From assembly GCA_012729505.1 (NCBI GenBank), contig JAAYDA010000017.1, forward strand, positions 1 to 57,875: a stretch of DNA of 57,875 nucleotides, in the 5' to 3' direction. Position numbers and translations under genes: made by a program. The notes under the pieces are model-generated. The model was given only the letters and a program-made list of their open reading frames with translations. It did no database searches and had not been told where the DNA came from. Shown here in pieces: positions 16,927-25,677 of the stretch (its first letter is position 1; every line of letters begins with the position of its first letter). Source of the DNA: Syntrophomonadaceae bacterium (lineage in GTDB: Bacteria > Bacillota > Syntrophomonadia > Syntrophomonadales > DTU052).

Positions 16927-18372
16927 ATGAAATTCCCCTCAAGCTTTGATTTAGTCACTGCGTTTAACTTGTTCCTGAAAAAGACGCAAAGAATTTTTAT
17001 TGCTCCTTTTCAGATGTTTTATCGTAAGATCGTTCGTCTGATTAGTCCACAAAGCATCGTTGGCAAGGTATCTGAGGACATTCGTGGAGAGGTCAAGCAA
17101 TTAACCAAAAAGCCTTCATCCCTTGAAGAGTATTATTTAATCGGTGATAAATTCGTAGCCAAAAAACTGGTATTTGCTATGGCAATGCTCACTATTGTCT
17201 TTGGCATATTTTTTATTAAACACGGGATGCCTTATATCCAGGCGAAGTTCTTTACGAAAACAATGGTAATAAACTCCGTTCAGGTTCAGAATTATTCAGG
17301 CAAAGTACGCCTTACTGACAATACTGAGGATAAACGGGTTTTGTTTGTAGGAAGGCTTGAAGAAGGAAGGATTGTGGGTGAAGGCAGGCTTTATGACTAT
17401 GACGGCGATCTGCTTTATGAGGGTGGATTTATGAACGAGATGTACTCCGGCTACGGAGAGTTGTATTATCCCCAAAGCCGTATTTGTTATAAGGGTAACT
17501 TTTCGATGAACAAGTATAGTGGACAGGGTTTGCTGTATACCGAGGATGGCCCATTGAAATATTCGGGTCAATTCAGTGATGGGCTTTTTAGTGGGGAAGG
17601 AGTCCTCTATTATGATTCGGGCACTAAGCAATATGCAGGCACCTTCTCTGATGGCGTGTTTCATGGTTTAGGTTCGCTGTATGACAAGAATGGACAACTC
17701 CTGTATACGGGCTCTTTTGCTAATAACATGAAAAATGGTAATGGCAAGCTTTATCAAGATGGAATCATTGTCGCCAATGGACTTTTTGAAGATGACCGAT
17801 TCATGGGAGGCAGCAGTACATTATATGACGACGAAGGCAATATTACTTACGAGGGTGACCTTGTAGACGGTGAATATTCAGGTAAGGGCAAGCTTTATGA
17901 CCCGGCGACGGGAATCCTTGTCTATGATGGCGAGTTTGAGAATGGTGAGTATGCCGGTAAAGGCAAGCTGTGTGATCCGGCTACGGAAGCCCTGATCTAT
18001 GAAGGCGAGTTTGAAAATGGTGAGTATGCCGGTAAAGGCAAGCTTTATGACTCGGCAACGGGAATCCTTGTCTATGATGGCGAGTTTGAAAATGATGCTT
18101 ATGCCGGTAAGGGTAAGCTTTATGATCCGGCAACGGAAATCCTTATCTATGATGGTGAATTCGAAGATGATGGGTACTCAGGGAGTGGTAAGTTATTTAA
18201 CTCGATAACCGGGAGCATCATCTATAACGGCGAATTTTACAGAGGCCAATACGAAGGTAAGGGCAAGCTTTACAACACGAATCAAGTTCTTATATATGAG
18301 GGCAATTTCCATAATGGCCATTACGAACAAAGAATCCCCGACGAGGAATCTTTGGCCCCACCGCCTCAGTAG
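16927..18372 (+). CDS. Membrane-anchored MORN-repeat protein
   Basis: 481 residues, start ATG 16927 with AGGAGG upstream. An N-terminal ~75-residue cytoplasmic part is followed by one membrane span (residues ~78-100, VFAMAMLTIVFGIFFIKHGM). Residues ~120-470 consist of about 13 MORN-type repeats of 23-25 residues (such as YAGKGKLYDPATGILVYDGE). MORN repeats form an elongated beta sheet that can bind lipids or proteins. Four central repeats are almost identical at DNA level, implying recent expansion. Placed between tail genes, it may tether the apparatus to the membrane or span the wall; it is not a known core eCIS part. Confidence 0.7.
   Translation: MKFPSSFDLVTAFNLFLKKTQRIFIAPFQMFYRKIVRLISPQSIVGKVSEDIRGEVKQLTKKPSSLEEYYLIGDKFVAKKLVFAMAMLTIVFGIFFIKHGMPYIQAKFFTKTMVINSVQVQNYSGKVRLTDNTEDKRVLFVGRLEEGRIVGEGRLYDYDGDLLYEGGFMNEMYSGYGELYYPQSRICYKGNFSMNKYSGQGLLYTEDGPLKYSGQFSDGLFSGEGVLYYDSGTKQYAGTFSDGVFHGLGSLYDKNGQLLYTGSFANNMKNGNGKLYQDGIIVANGLFEDDRFMGGSSTLYDDEGNITYEGDLVDGEYSGKGKLYDPATGILVYDGEFENGEYAGKGKLCDPATEALIYEGEFENGEYAGKGKLYDSATGILVYDGEFENDAYAGKGKLYDPATEILIYDGEFEDDGYSGSGKLFNSITGSIIYNGEFYRGQYEGKGKLYNTNQVLIYEGNFHNGHYEQRIPDEESLAPPPQ
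17875..18168 (+). repeat. Near-identical 75-base tandem repeats in the MORN gene
   Basis: Four units of 75 bases (25 codons) contain the shared string GGTAAAGGCAAGCT and TATGATGGCGAGTTTGA with few differences. The period equals one MORN repeat, so copy number can vary in frame. Confidence 0.85.
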
Positions 18373-18482
18373 CTGGAAAATGGCCATGGCAAAACAGGGA
18401 AGCCGCATTCTGGTGAACCGGTCCGTTGCCTTCGGTAATAGTTATATGATGCGGCGAATGTAAATTCTGAGGAGTGGTTACT

Positions 18483-19055
18483 TTGGGCAGTTACACCATA
18501 ATAGCAGAAATCGGGAACGCCATTGTCCAGCTGCTGCGCGACAATTTGGTGCCAGGAATAATAATTAACACTGAAAACATAGGCCTATGCATTCCCAGTG
18601 ATCGGGGAGACATTGTTCTGGGGATAAATCTCTATGACATCAGGGAAAATCAGGATATTGTAATTACAGATATGATACCCAAGGGAGTAAATCAGCTGAA
18701 GTATCCATCGAGTTTTTATGATCTTTACTACATGATTACCGCCTACTCCTCAAGTGATATAAAATTCCGCGCGGCAGAGGATCAGAAAATTCTAGGGAAG
18801 GTGCTTCAGGTCTTGAAAGACAACCCCACCTTCACCGCGGAACAATTGGGAAGCGAACTGACCAATTCACGGTTTGTACCCAAGATTGAACTCTTGCAAC
18901 TGGAAAATGATGAAAAAATGAAGTTATGGAATGTGCCGGATACACCCTGCAAACTGTCTCTCTATTACAAGGTGTATCCCGTGGAAATCGAATCTAACCG
19001 GGTAAAAGAAGTAAAAAGGGTTGTGGATGTGGACTTCACCATACAGGAAGCGTAG
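18483..19055 (+). CDS. DUF4255 (Pvc16 N-terminal-like) tube/sheath terminator protein
   Basis: 190 residues from TTG 18483, 8 bases after AGGAG (18470-18474). The N terminus MGSYTIIAEIGNAIVQLLRD and later DIVLGINLYDIRENQDI, then YPSSFYDLYYMITAYSSSD match DUF4255, the domain of Afp16/Pvc16 caps that terminate tube and sheath at the end distal to the baseplate. Length is normal for single-domain members. Its presence supports a complete eCIS-type particle. Confidence 0.8.
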   Translation: MGSYTIIAEIGNAIVQLLRDNLVPGIIINTENIGLCIPSDRGDIVLGINLYDIRENQDIVITDMIPKGVNQLKYPSSFYDLYYMITAYSSSDIKFRAAEDQKILGKVLQVLKDNPTFTAEQLGSELTNSRFVPKIELLQLENDEKMKLWNVPDTPCKLSLYYKVYPVEIESNRVKEVKRVVDVDFTIQEA

Positions 19056-19069
19056 TTTGGAGGAGCGTT

Positions 19070-19852
19070 ATGGAATTGAGTACATATATAGCCGATAGTT
19101 TTTCACGGAAGGTTTCCCTGGTGATTATGGCTATCGACGATTTTACGGGGAAACCCATACTGGGTAGTAATATCCGTGTCTATATTGACGGCGAGGCTCA
19201 ACCGATCAAAAAGGCGGACGGACATCACGTTTTTGTTAACCTGAATAAGCCGTCAGTCACTGTCCACGCAGTAGGCGGACAGTATAACCCGCGCAGTATA
19301 GAATGTGACCTGGAGAACGGGGAGGAGCAGTACACCTTCTTGAAGCTGCGTATGCTTCCAAACCGCTGCTATCCAATTCCCCCGGATACAACCTGTATTG
19401 AGGGCAAGGCCGCCCCGAACAGTCTGATTAGAATATTTTGTCGTGACAGTGCAACGGCATACAAGCTCTTGTATGACTACCAGAAAGAAATAACGGGTGA
19501 CAACCGGGTTATACATATTTTCCATCCTGATGATATTGATATGGAGGGCAAGCTCCTTCATATTACCGATAGCAAGGGAGAGAATCAGGAATTACTGCGC
19601 ATTGTGGGAGTAGTGGACAAAGAAAACAAGGTGTATTTCCTGGAAAAAGAGATGTCTAACGGATACAAGAAAATCGGTACTTCATTATTTTCGGTATATG
19701 AAACAATTGCCGACAGCAACGGCCACTTCTTTTTACCTATCGCCAATACATACAAAGAAAAATACCTTTATGTCTGTGAGGCAGTAGGGGAGAAGTCCGT
19801 AATACATGAAATTGAATTGGATTCAGGCCAGGTAAACGCCATAAAATTGTGA
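19070..19852 (+). CDS. Beta-rich CIS-associated protein, unknown role
   Basis: 260 residues, GGAGG upstream of ATG 19070. The N-terminal ~95 residues (VSLVIMAIDDFTGKPILGSN, YIDGEAQPIKK, HHVFVNLN) resemble a carboxypeptidase-regulatory-like or PEGA-type beta sandwich; the rest is beta-rich with YPIPPDTTCIEGKAAPNS. It is followed by the PAAR-like tip gene 15 bases later, so it may be a tip accessory or fibre adaptor. No catalytic motif, signal peptide or membrane span is seen. Family assignment is tentative. Confidence 0.4.
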   Translation: MELSTYIADSFSRKVSLVIMAIDDFTGKPILGSNIRVYIDGEAQPIKKADGHHVFVNLNKPSVTVHAVGGQYNPRSIECDLENGEEQYTFLKLRMLPNRCYPIPPDTTCIEGKAAPNSLIRIFCRDSATAYKLLYDYQKEITGDNRVIHIFHPDDIDMEGKLLHITDSKGENQELLRIVGVVDKENKVYFLEKEMSNGYKKIGTSLFSVYETIADSNGHFFLPIANTYKEKYLYVCEAVGEKSVIHEIELDSGQVNAIKL

Positions 19853-19867
19853 TAGGAGAGGAGTAAA

Positions 19868-20254
19868 ATGGGCTTTTGTGTATGCGGTGGAGCCATGATG
19901 ATGTGCAGCTTTGGCGTGGCTCCGTCTACACTCAACGTTCTGCCAGCTAACCGGGTACTGACTTCAATGCCGATTGCCACGATTATGGATAATGTTCCTA
20001 TGGTTAACATTATGCCTTTTGGAATGTGTACGTCTATGGCCAATCCGCAGGTCATGGCGGCAACTGCGGCAGCTCTCGGGGTGCTCACACCTATGCCTTG
20101 CTTGCCCGTTATTGCGGCACCTTGGGCTCCTGGCAGCCCTACGGTTTTGATCGCCAATTACCCGGCGCTTAATAACTCCAGCAAACTAATGTGCAACTGG
20201 GGTGGAGTGATACAGCTTACTAATCCCGGCACAACAAACATTCAGGTTCCGTAA
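19868..20254 (+). CDS. DUF4280 PAAR-like spike tip protein
   Basis: 128 residues, ATG 19868 after GGAGAGGAG. DUF4280 features are clear: N-terminal CVCGGAMMMCSFGVAPSTLN, a central MPFGMCTSMANPQVMAAT, PMPCLPVIAAPWAPG and C-terminal CNWGGVIQLTNPGT. DUF4280 proteins are PAAR-like and sharpen the spike of injection systems; the regularly placed Cys residues may bind metal or cross-link the cone. The protein is only the tip, with no extra effector domain. Confidence 0.85.
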   Translation: MGFCVCGGAMMMCSFGVAPSTLNVLPANRVLTSMPIATIMDNVPMVNIMPFGMCTSMANPQVMAATAAALGVLTPMPCLPVIAAPWAPGSPTVLIANYPALNNSSKLMCNWGGVIQLTNPGTTNIQVP

Positions 20255-20303
20255 CTATGGGTTGGCGTTTGGAGACAAATATATTATTGGATGTGGCTGA
20301 AAT

Positions 20304-21233
20304 ATGAGCATAAAGTTCACAATTGCAGAGACTCTTTATAATTGGTCAAGACGGTTGGGTTATGTTGTCCCGGATGTTTCTGCAGCGGCAGAGATAATAT
20401 CCGGACCTTCTGCTCCCGTCAACCAAATGAAAATCGATAATCTGGAAATGCTCACTCGTCAGAAGAACATTTCCGCGGCTGTGTTATACGCCAATATCAA
20501 TATGACAGATTTCTCGGATATTGTCTTGTCCCTCGAGGTGAAAGACATTTTCCGGTACATTAATACCATATTGTTGAAATTGTTGCCGGCTATTGATCAG
20601 AACAATGGTGAAACAGACAGCTTCTCTGATGCGGGAGTCACTGCCCTTTTTAGTCAGGATTATCGAAGTGCATTGGTTAGCGCGATTTCCATGTGTCAGG
20701 AAATCAACACCATAAAAGAACCTGAGTTTGATTTCAGCAGCTTTACCGTGGGTGTGTGCTTTGGCACGGTCATGATTGGTGTTGTAGGTGATGGAAAGAG
20801 CTATTCAACTCTTACCATATCTGAGTATACCGGGCTTTCGAAATATCTTCAGTCCATTGCCGGCAAGTATTACTCCAGAATACTGATTACCGGAAGCTAT
20901 GCAGAGCTTATAGACGACTTTTCCAAGCGATTCAGCAGCAGAATGATTGGGTATGTCTACCTGACCAAACTAAAGAAATTTGAGAAGCTTTACGATGTAT
21001 ATAATGGCGATACTTTGGAGGTCAGGAATAAAAAGCGTAAAACTAAGCTAATGTTCGAAAAAGGTGTGGAACTGTTTGCTGAAAAGAATTACGACCAAGC
21101 GCGTCTGCATTTTGTTGAGGTTCTAAAAGCGGATCGACAGGATTTGGCGGCCAAGGAGTATGTCTATCTTTGTGATAAATGTGCAAGTGGCGAAGCAGGC
21201 TTCAGCCAGAGGACATACATGGAAATGTGGTAG
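20304..21233 (+). CDS. Degenerate class III cyclase domain protein
   Basis: 309 residues. Residues ~55-235 follow the order of a class III adenylate/guanylate cyclase: AVLYANINMTDFSDIV, DSFSDAGVTALFSQDYRSAL, then VGVCFGTVMIGVVGDGKSYS and TLTISEYTGLSKYLQSIA. Key positions are changed: the first metal Asp of FADI is Asn (YANI), and the VN-A-RL transition-state Asn/Arg pair is lost (YTGLSKYLQ). The second Asp (FSD) remains. The C terminus is a TPR-like helical tail (FAEKNYDQARLHFVEVLKAD). It is probably a nucleotide-binding or scaffold pseudoenzyme. It directly follows the tip gene. Confidence 0.6.
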   Translation: MSIKFTIAETLYNWSRRLGYVVPDVSAAAEIISGPSAPVNQMKIDNLEMLTRQKNISAAVLYANINMTDFSDIVLSLEVKDIFRYINTILLKLLPAIDQNNGETDSFSDAGVTALFSQDYRSALVSAISMCQEINTIKEPEFDFSSFTVGVCFGTVMIGVVGDGKSYSTLTISEYTGLSKYLQSIAGKYYSRILITGSYAELIDDFSKRFSSRMIGYVYLTKLKKFEKLYDVYNGDTLEVRNKKRKTKLMFEKGVELFAEKNYDQARLHFVEVLKADRQDLAAKEYVYLCDKCASGEAGFSQRTYMEMW

Positions 21234-21268
21234 TTTGTGCCGTAAAGGATGGGTAAGGAGTAGTCTAA

Positions 21269-22657
21269 ATGTTGACAACTATGCGAGAGATATTGAAAAC
21301 AATCGGTGTTAGGGTGCAGGACACTGTTTATTGCCAAGTCGGGGACAATATTTTGGATTTTCCTATGAGTATCGGAAACTTTTTCCGATTAGAAACAGAT
21401 GACCCTAGTGCCAGTGATTTTGAGGTCTTACACATTCTGAATGGCTTGGTTGAGGACAAGAAGAGAGCTTATGAATATGTGGCCGTATGTTCTGAGCTGC
21501 AGCAAGTCCTGGCGCGTTTAAACAAAATGAAGAAAGTCGAAATAAACAACACTGATCAGCTGATTGCCAAGAAATTGAGTCTGCGAAAAAGCAAACAAAG
21601 GCTGAACGAGATGAAGACGGCTCTCGAAGAACAATATCTTGCAAAGTCTATAGAGGAGATAAAAAAGGAGTGCGAATTCGGTCCCGCATTTCTTGAATAT
21701 AAGGATTCGTTTTACTGCTCAAGCTTTAATGAGATAGCTGCCATATTGCCGCAGGTTGAAGCTGTGAATACCCCCAAGCTGAAGGAGATGCCCTTGTTTG
21801 TGCGTGGCATACGTGATTTATCTCAATCTCTGAAAAAATCTTCACAACTGGGGATCGTTGGCGGTCCCTGCCTTTTCGGAGCGCACGAGGTTATTGTCGA
21901 TATTCACCATAGGGATGGGGAGGTAGTCCAGTTCGATTTCAGTACTGGTCGTGAGTATGATGAGGATTATATGCTTAAGGACTATGATATTGAGTCTTAT
22001 TTAAGCTGCAAATATGAAGACATTGTCGGGCTGGGGCTCAGGAATGTCAAGGATGGTGTGACTTATCAGGAGTATTTAAGTATGCAATATCTTTTTGAAT
22101 TTGCGGAAGTACTGGGCGGTAAGGTTGTTATACCTATTCCGGACATGTCTTATATGAAGTTTTTCCAGGGCATCATGTCACCGATTGCTGATAGAGTCAG
22201 GGAATTGGCCCTTAATGCTTTTGAAAAGATATCTTACGATATTACTGATATGTATTTGCGGGTCATTAATGACCTGCAGCTCCAATATCCCGAGGTTGAG
22301 TGTCAGGTGCTCCACAGCCGGAATACTGATCTTTGCCATCTGTTCTACACTAATCGTGAGGAGTATATCTATAAGCTTTCCCGAATGGGGAGGGTTACTG
22401 TCTACAAGGGAAGAACAGATGCGGTTATTGACTACATAACCATGCTGGCACTTCCTTTTTATGTTTATGGTACCCATAATGTTTTACAGATTGACAGCGT
22501 TGATGAAGCAGACTCTATGCGAAAGTGCATGAAGATACACGGCCCTGACGTTGTTTTTTCCAGCATACTGTTTCCCGAGTATATTAGTCAGGACGGAGTC
22601 CATACGGTTTATAATGCTCCGCACCAATTCAAAGAATACATTAATGCCGGAGGATAA
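21269..22657 (+). CDS. Conserved-looking 462-residue protein, family not recognised
   Basis: Start ATG 21269 after AAGGAG. Soluble, no signal peptide or membrane span. A coiled-coil-like stretch (residues ~75-125, LNKMKKVEINNTDQLIAKKL and ARLN/KQRLNEMK parts) is followed by a mixed alpha/beta domain with LGIVGGPCLFGAHEVIVDIH and RGIRDLSQSLKKS. The segment VIPIPDMSYMKFFQGIMSPI with a late SRNTDLCHLFYTNREEYIYK could be an enzyme-like fold, but I cannot assign it. It lies between the degenerate cyclase and the transporter-like protein, whose start overlaps the ribosome site in its last codons, so it is part of the same module. Confidence 0.5.
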   Translation: MLTTMREILKTIGVRVQDTVYCQVGDNILDFPMSIGNFFRLETDDPSASDFEVLHILNGLVEDKKRAYEYVAVCSELQQVLARLNKMKKVEINNTDQLIAKKLSLRKSKQRLNEMKTALEEQYLAKSIEEIKKECEFGPAFLEYKDSFYCSSFNEIAAILPQVEAVNTPKLKEMPLFVRGIRDLSQSLKKSSQLGIVGGPCLFGAHEVIVDIHHRDGEVVQFDFSTGREYDEDYMLKDYDIESYLSCKYEDIVGLGLRNVKDGVTYQEYLSMQYLFEFAEVLGGKVVIPIPDMSYMKFFQGIMSPIADRVRELALNAFEKISYDITDMYLRVINDLQLQYPEVECQVLHSRNTDLCHLFYTNREEYIYKLSRMGRVTVYKGRTDAVIDYITMLALPFYVYGTHNVLQIDSVDEADSMRKCMKIHGPDVVFSSILFPEYISQDGVHTVYNAPHQFKEYINAGG

Positions 22658-22658
22658 G

Positions 22659-25649
22659 ATGGAATATATACAAAAGCTATGGAATTGGTTTACTCGCAAA
22701 AGAATTGATTTAGTTGATGTAGCACTTATCTCTGTGCTAGTTGCCTGTGCTTTTTTTGGATATGCGAATATGTATAAATACGATCTCAGCCTCGACAAGA
22801 ATATGGCTTTGTCCAATCCATGGCTAGTCAAGACTGATAACAGCGGCAACAGTTATGTTGTTGACAAAGAGAGATCACGAGTCGTGGTTATTGATGAAAC
22901 TAATCAGATTTCCCGCGTCATAAACGGCTGCGATCCTAAAGGTGATACTTTTTATTATCCTGATAACATCTGCGTGGACCATGAGGGTGGAATATACATC
23001 CATGATATTTGGTGGAGTCCTACCGGGTTTTCTTTGGATGGGGAATGCATTATGTACTATAACCCCCAAGGTGAATTTGACAGATATGTTTATGAGGTAT
23101 ACTACGACGATATTTATTGCGATAAACCCCGTATTTTCGCTGTGACTGAATATAATGATTCTGTTTATTTTGTTGTTGCTGATGAAACGGGTTTTGTTCT
23201 GAATTCTATATCTCCGTCCAGCCACGAAGTTTCGGAGCTGGCTTCCTACGCTTTGGAAGAGGCAATAACGCTGATACAGGACTTTGTTATAGATCCTGCT
23301 GCCAAGGTGATCTACGCAGTGGATAAGCGCGGGATGCTCCTCAAGGCAGCCAATGGCCAGGTCACCAAGGTTCAGGACGTTTACGCAAAGGCGGCTGAGA
23401 ATCAAAAGATTGCCCTGTACCGTGCGGCGGCAGACAACCAAGGAAATGTATATGTGACTGATATTGCTTCGGAACAGCTTCTCCGATTTTCAAGAGAGAA
23501 TGACTATGATTATTCCAAGGTTACTGATGGCTCCGCCATCTGGAACGTAGCCGTCAACAATGAAACCGGCCTCATAAGTTTCGTCAGGGACGGGCAAATA
23601 TATGTTATGGATTCCTCGGGCGAGGTAATCCTTGCAGGCGGCGAGTTTGAAAAGAGCAGGGAGTATCTTGTTAAGGAAGGGTTATTCGATCTTCTGCTGC
23701 TTTTTGCTTTTCTGACTACCCTTTATGCACTTCTGCGCATCTTGCTGGTGGCCATAACCTTTAAATACAGTGAAAACGGGCGTATTGGTGTTCTTATCGC
23801 TACGTCAGTCCTTATTGTTACGGCCATCATTGTCAGCCAGCTTATGGGTGACTTCAGAACAACCTATCAGGATGAGATACTCAACAAGCTGGAAATGTCG
23901 GCGCAGATTGTCAGCAATACTACTGATATCGAAGCCCTGAAAAGCATCAATTCCCCCAGGGATTACATGAACGATAATTACAAGAAGCTCCTCAGTTCTA
24001 TAACCAACACCATTGATAAGAAGTATGCATACAGCGATGATATGTATTGCAATATTCTAAAACTTGAGGGTGATCAGGCTTATGCCGTTGCGTATATCGA
24101 TAATTCAATCGGGGCCTATTTCCCCCTGTTTGACTCGGAAGCTGAGGAGGTATATCAGGTATACAATACCCACCAGATCTTGCTAAGCAGCACCGTCAGC
24201 GAAACAGGTTCCTACATATATGTCAAGGCTCCCATCTGCGACAATGAACAGCAGGTTATTGGAGTAGTTGAAGTTGGTACTCTTTCTGATGTGCTTGATA
24301 GCAGTGTAAACCAGATGCTTCGCGAAATAGCCATCCCTCTGATAATGATTATTTTGGTTATCCTGTTTGTATTCAGCGAGCTTTTCTCCTTCTTCGATCT
24401 GCGCAGCAGATACAGGGAAGAGGTTGAGGAAAACAGGAAGGCGATTCCTCTTCATGTGGTACGGTTATTGGTATTTATAACCTTTTTGGCATTCAATATG
24501 GGCACATCTTTTCTGCCGGTATATATATTGAAATTTGTGGGCCTGGATATTGGTATCCCGCGAGAACTGGCCGGTTCTATCCCCATGTCGGTTAATCTGA
24601 TCTTTTTAGCTATAACCTCTCTGTTCTGTGCACGACTGCTGAACACCTACGGATTTCGGAGGGTTGCGGTATTCAGCGGGTGTCTTGCATTATGCGGTGA
24701 TTTTACCCTGGCTTTTGCCCAAAATTATTTAATGATTATAGTAGGGCTTTCTCTCAACGGAATAGGTGTCGGTATTATCACTAACGCTATCCATATGTAT
24801 CTGGCCTCATCCAAATATGGTGGTGACAAGGATAGCGGCTATGGATTCTCGATTTTCAGCGCGGCGAGTCTTTCCGGCATCAGTTGCGGTATGATGTTCG
24901 GTGCGGCCTTGGCGGAAAACCTTGGGCAAAATAACGTCTTCCTCATGTCCACCGGTGTATGGTTGATTGTTGTATTCATTTTCTTATTCCTGGGCAGAGG
25001 CATTACTCTGGCCCGGGAAAAGAATAACTCTGAAGAAGGCAACTCGCTAACCCTTAGAGAGTTTATCCTCAATAAGAATGTCCTGTCTTTTATGGCCCTG
25101 ATTCAGGTTCCCTATATAGTAATGAGTGCTTTTATCTATTATTTCGTTCCGATTTATGCCAATGGGCAGGGTCTGGGCGAAACGGAGTCGTGTATGCTGA
25201 TTATGACCAGTTCTCTTTGCAGTGTGTATCTTAGCGTTGGTCTGACCAGCTATCTAAGCAATAAGATTAAGGACAATACTATTTATCTGTCCAGCATTAT
25301 CACTTATATTGCTCTCGTCATGTTTGCATTAAACATGACTGTTCCTATGCTGATTGTCGCCCTGATTATGATTGGTGTCGCCAACAGCTTCGGGACACCA
25401 TCCAGGGTGGGATACTTTGCAAGTAGCAAGGAAGCCAACGCATACGGAAAGAATCGCGCAATGGGCATCTACAACTTCGTGGATAATATAGGGGAATCAG
25501 CGGGACCTATAGTGCTTGCCAGTATTGTCTCGGCGGGATTCCTGGCCGGAATTGTCAAGCTGGTAATTGCTTTTACTGGAATGAATGGTTTGTTTGCTCT
25601 AAGCCGTCTTTCCTCCGGGAAAAGCGAAGATGTCACTACAGGAATGTAG
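22659..25649 (+). CDS. Chimera of extracytoplasmic beta-propeller, Cache-like sensor and MFS transporter
   Basis: 996 residues from ATG 22659, chosen because CGGAGG (22648-22653) is just upstream; a longer frame would overlap the previous gene by 107 bases. One span near residues 20-40 is followed by a ~300-residue NHL/propeller-like region (SYVVDKERSRVVVIDE, NVYVTDIASEQLLRF), spans at ~350-402, a Cache-like extracytoplasmic region (~405-560, AYAVAYIDNSIGAYFPLF), one more span, then a 12-span MFS-type domain (~605-985, LARELAGSIP-like start, FLGRGITLAREKNNSEE loop). Such a fusion is unusual. I infer ligand-dependent signalling or transport tied to the next-door phosphatase-like protein. Confidence 0.6.
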   Translation: MEYIQKLWNWFTRKRIDLVDVALISVLVACAFFGYANMYKYDLSLDKNMALSNPWLVKTDNSGNSYVVDKERSRVVVIDETNQISRVINGCDPKGDTFYYPDNICVDHEGGIYIHDIWWSPTGFSLDGECIMYYNPQGEFDRYVYEVYYDDIYCDKPRIFAVTEYNDSVYFVVADETGFVLNSISPSSHEVSELASYALEEAITLIQDFVIDPAAKVIYAVDKRGMLLKAANGQVTKVQDVYAKAAENQKIALYRAAADNQGNVYVTDIASEQLLRFSRENDYDYSKVTDGSAIWNVAVNNETGLISFVRDGQIYVMDSSGEVILAGGEFEKSREYLVKEGLFDLLLLFAFLTTLYALLRILLVAITFKYSENGRIGVLIATSVLIVTAIIVSQLMGDFRTTYQDEILNKLEMSAQIVSNTTDIEALKSINSPRDYMNDNYKKLLSSITNTIDKKYAYSDDMYCNILKLEGDQAYAVAYIDNSIGAYFPLFDSEAEEVYQVYNTHQILLSSTVSETGSYIYVKAPICDNEQQVIGVVEVGTLSDVLDSSVNQMLREIAIPLIMIILVILFVFSELFSFFDLRSRYREEVEENRKAIPLHVVRLLVFITFLAFNMGTSFLPVYILKFVGLDIGIPRELAGSIPMSVNLIFLAITSLFCARLLNTYGFRRVAVFSGCLALCGDFTLAFAQNYLMIIVGLSLNGIGVGIITNAIHMYLASSKYGGDKDSGYGFSIFSAASLSGISCGMMFGAALAENLGQNNVFLMSTGVWLIVVFIFLFLGRGITLAREKNNSEEGNSLTLREFILNKNVLSFMALIQVPYIVMSAFIYYFVPIYANGQGLGETESCMLIMTSSLCSVYLSVGLTSYLSNKIKDNTIYLSSIITYIALVMFALNMTVPMLIVALIMIGVANSFGTPSRVGYFASSKEANAYGKNRAMGIYNFVDNIGESAGPIVLASIVSAGFLAGIVKLVIAFTGMNGLFALSRLSSGKSEDVTTGM

Positions 25650-25677
25650 CAAATCACCTTTCGGGGAGGAGTAGTGT

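Noticed and set aside
18380-18463. 27-codon ORF between the MORN and DUF4255 genes
   Set aside because: No ribosome-binding site and no recognisable sequence; too short to support without conservation data.
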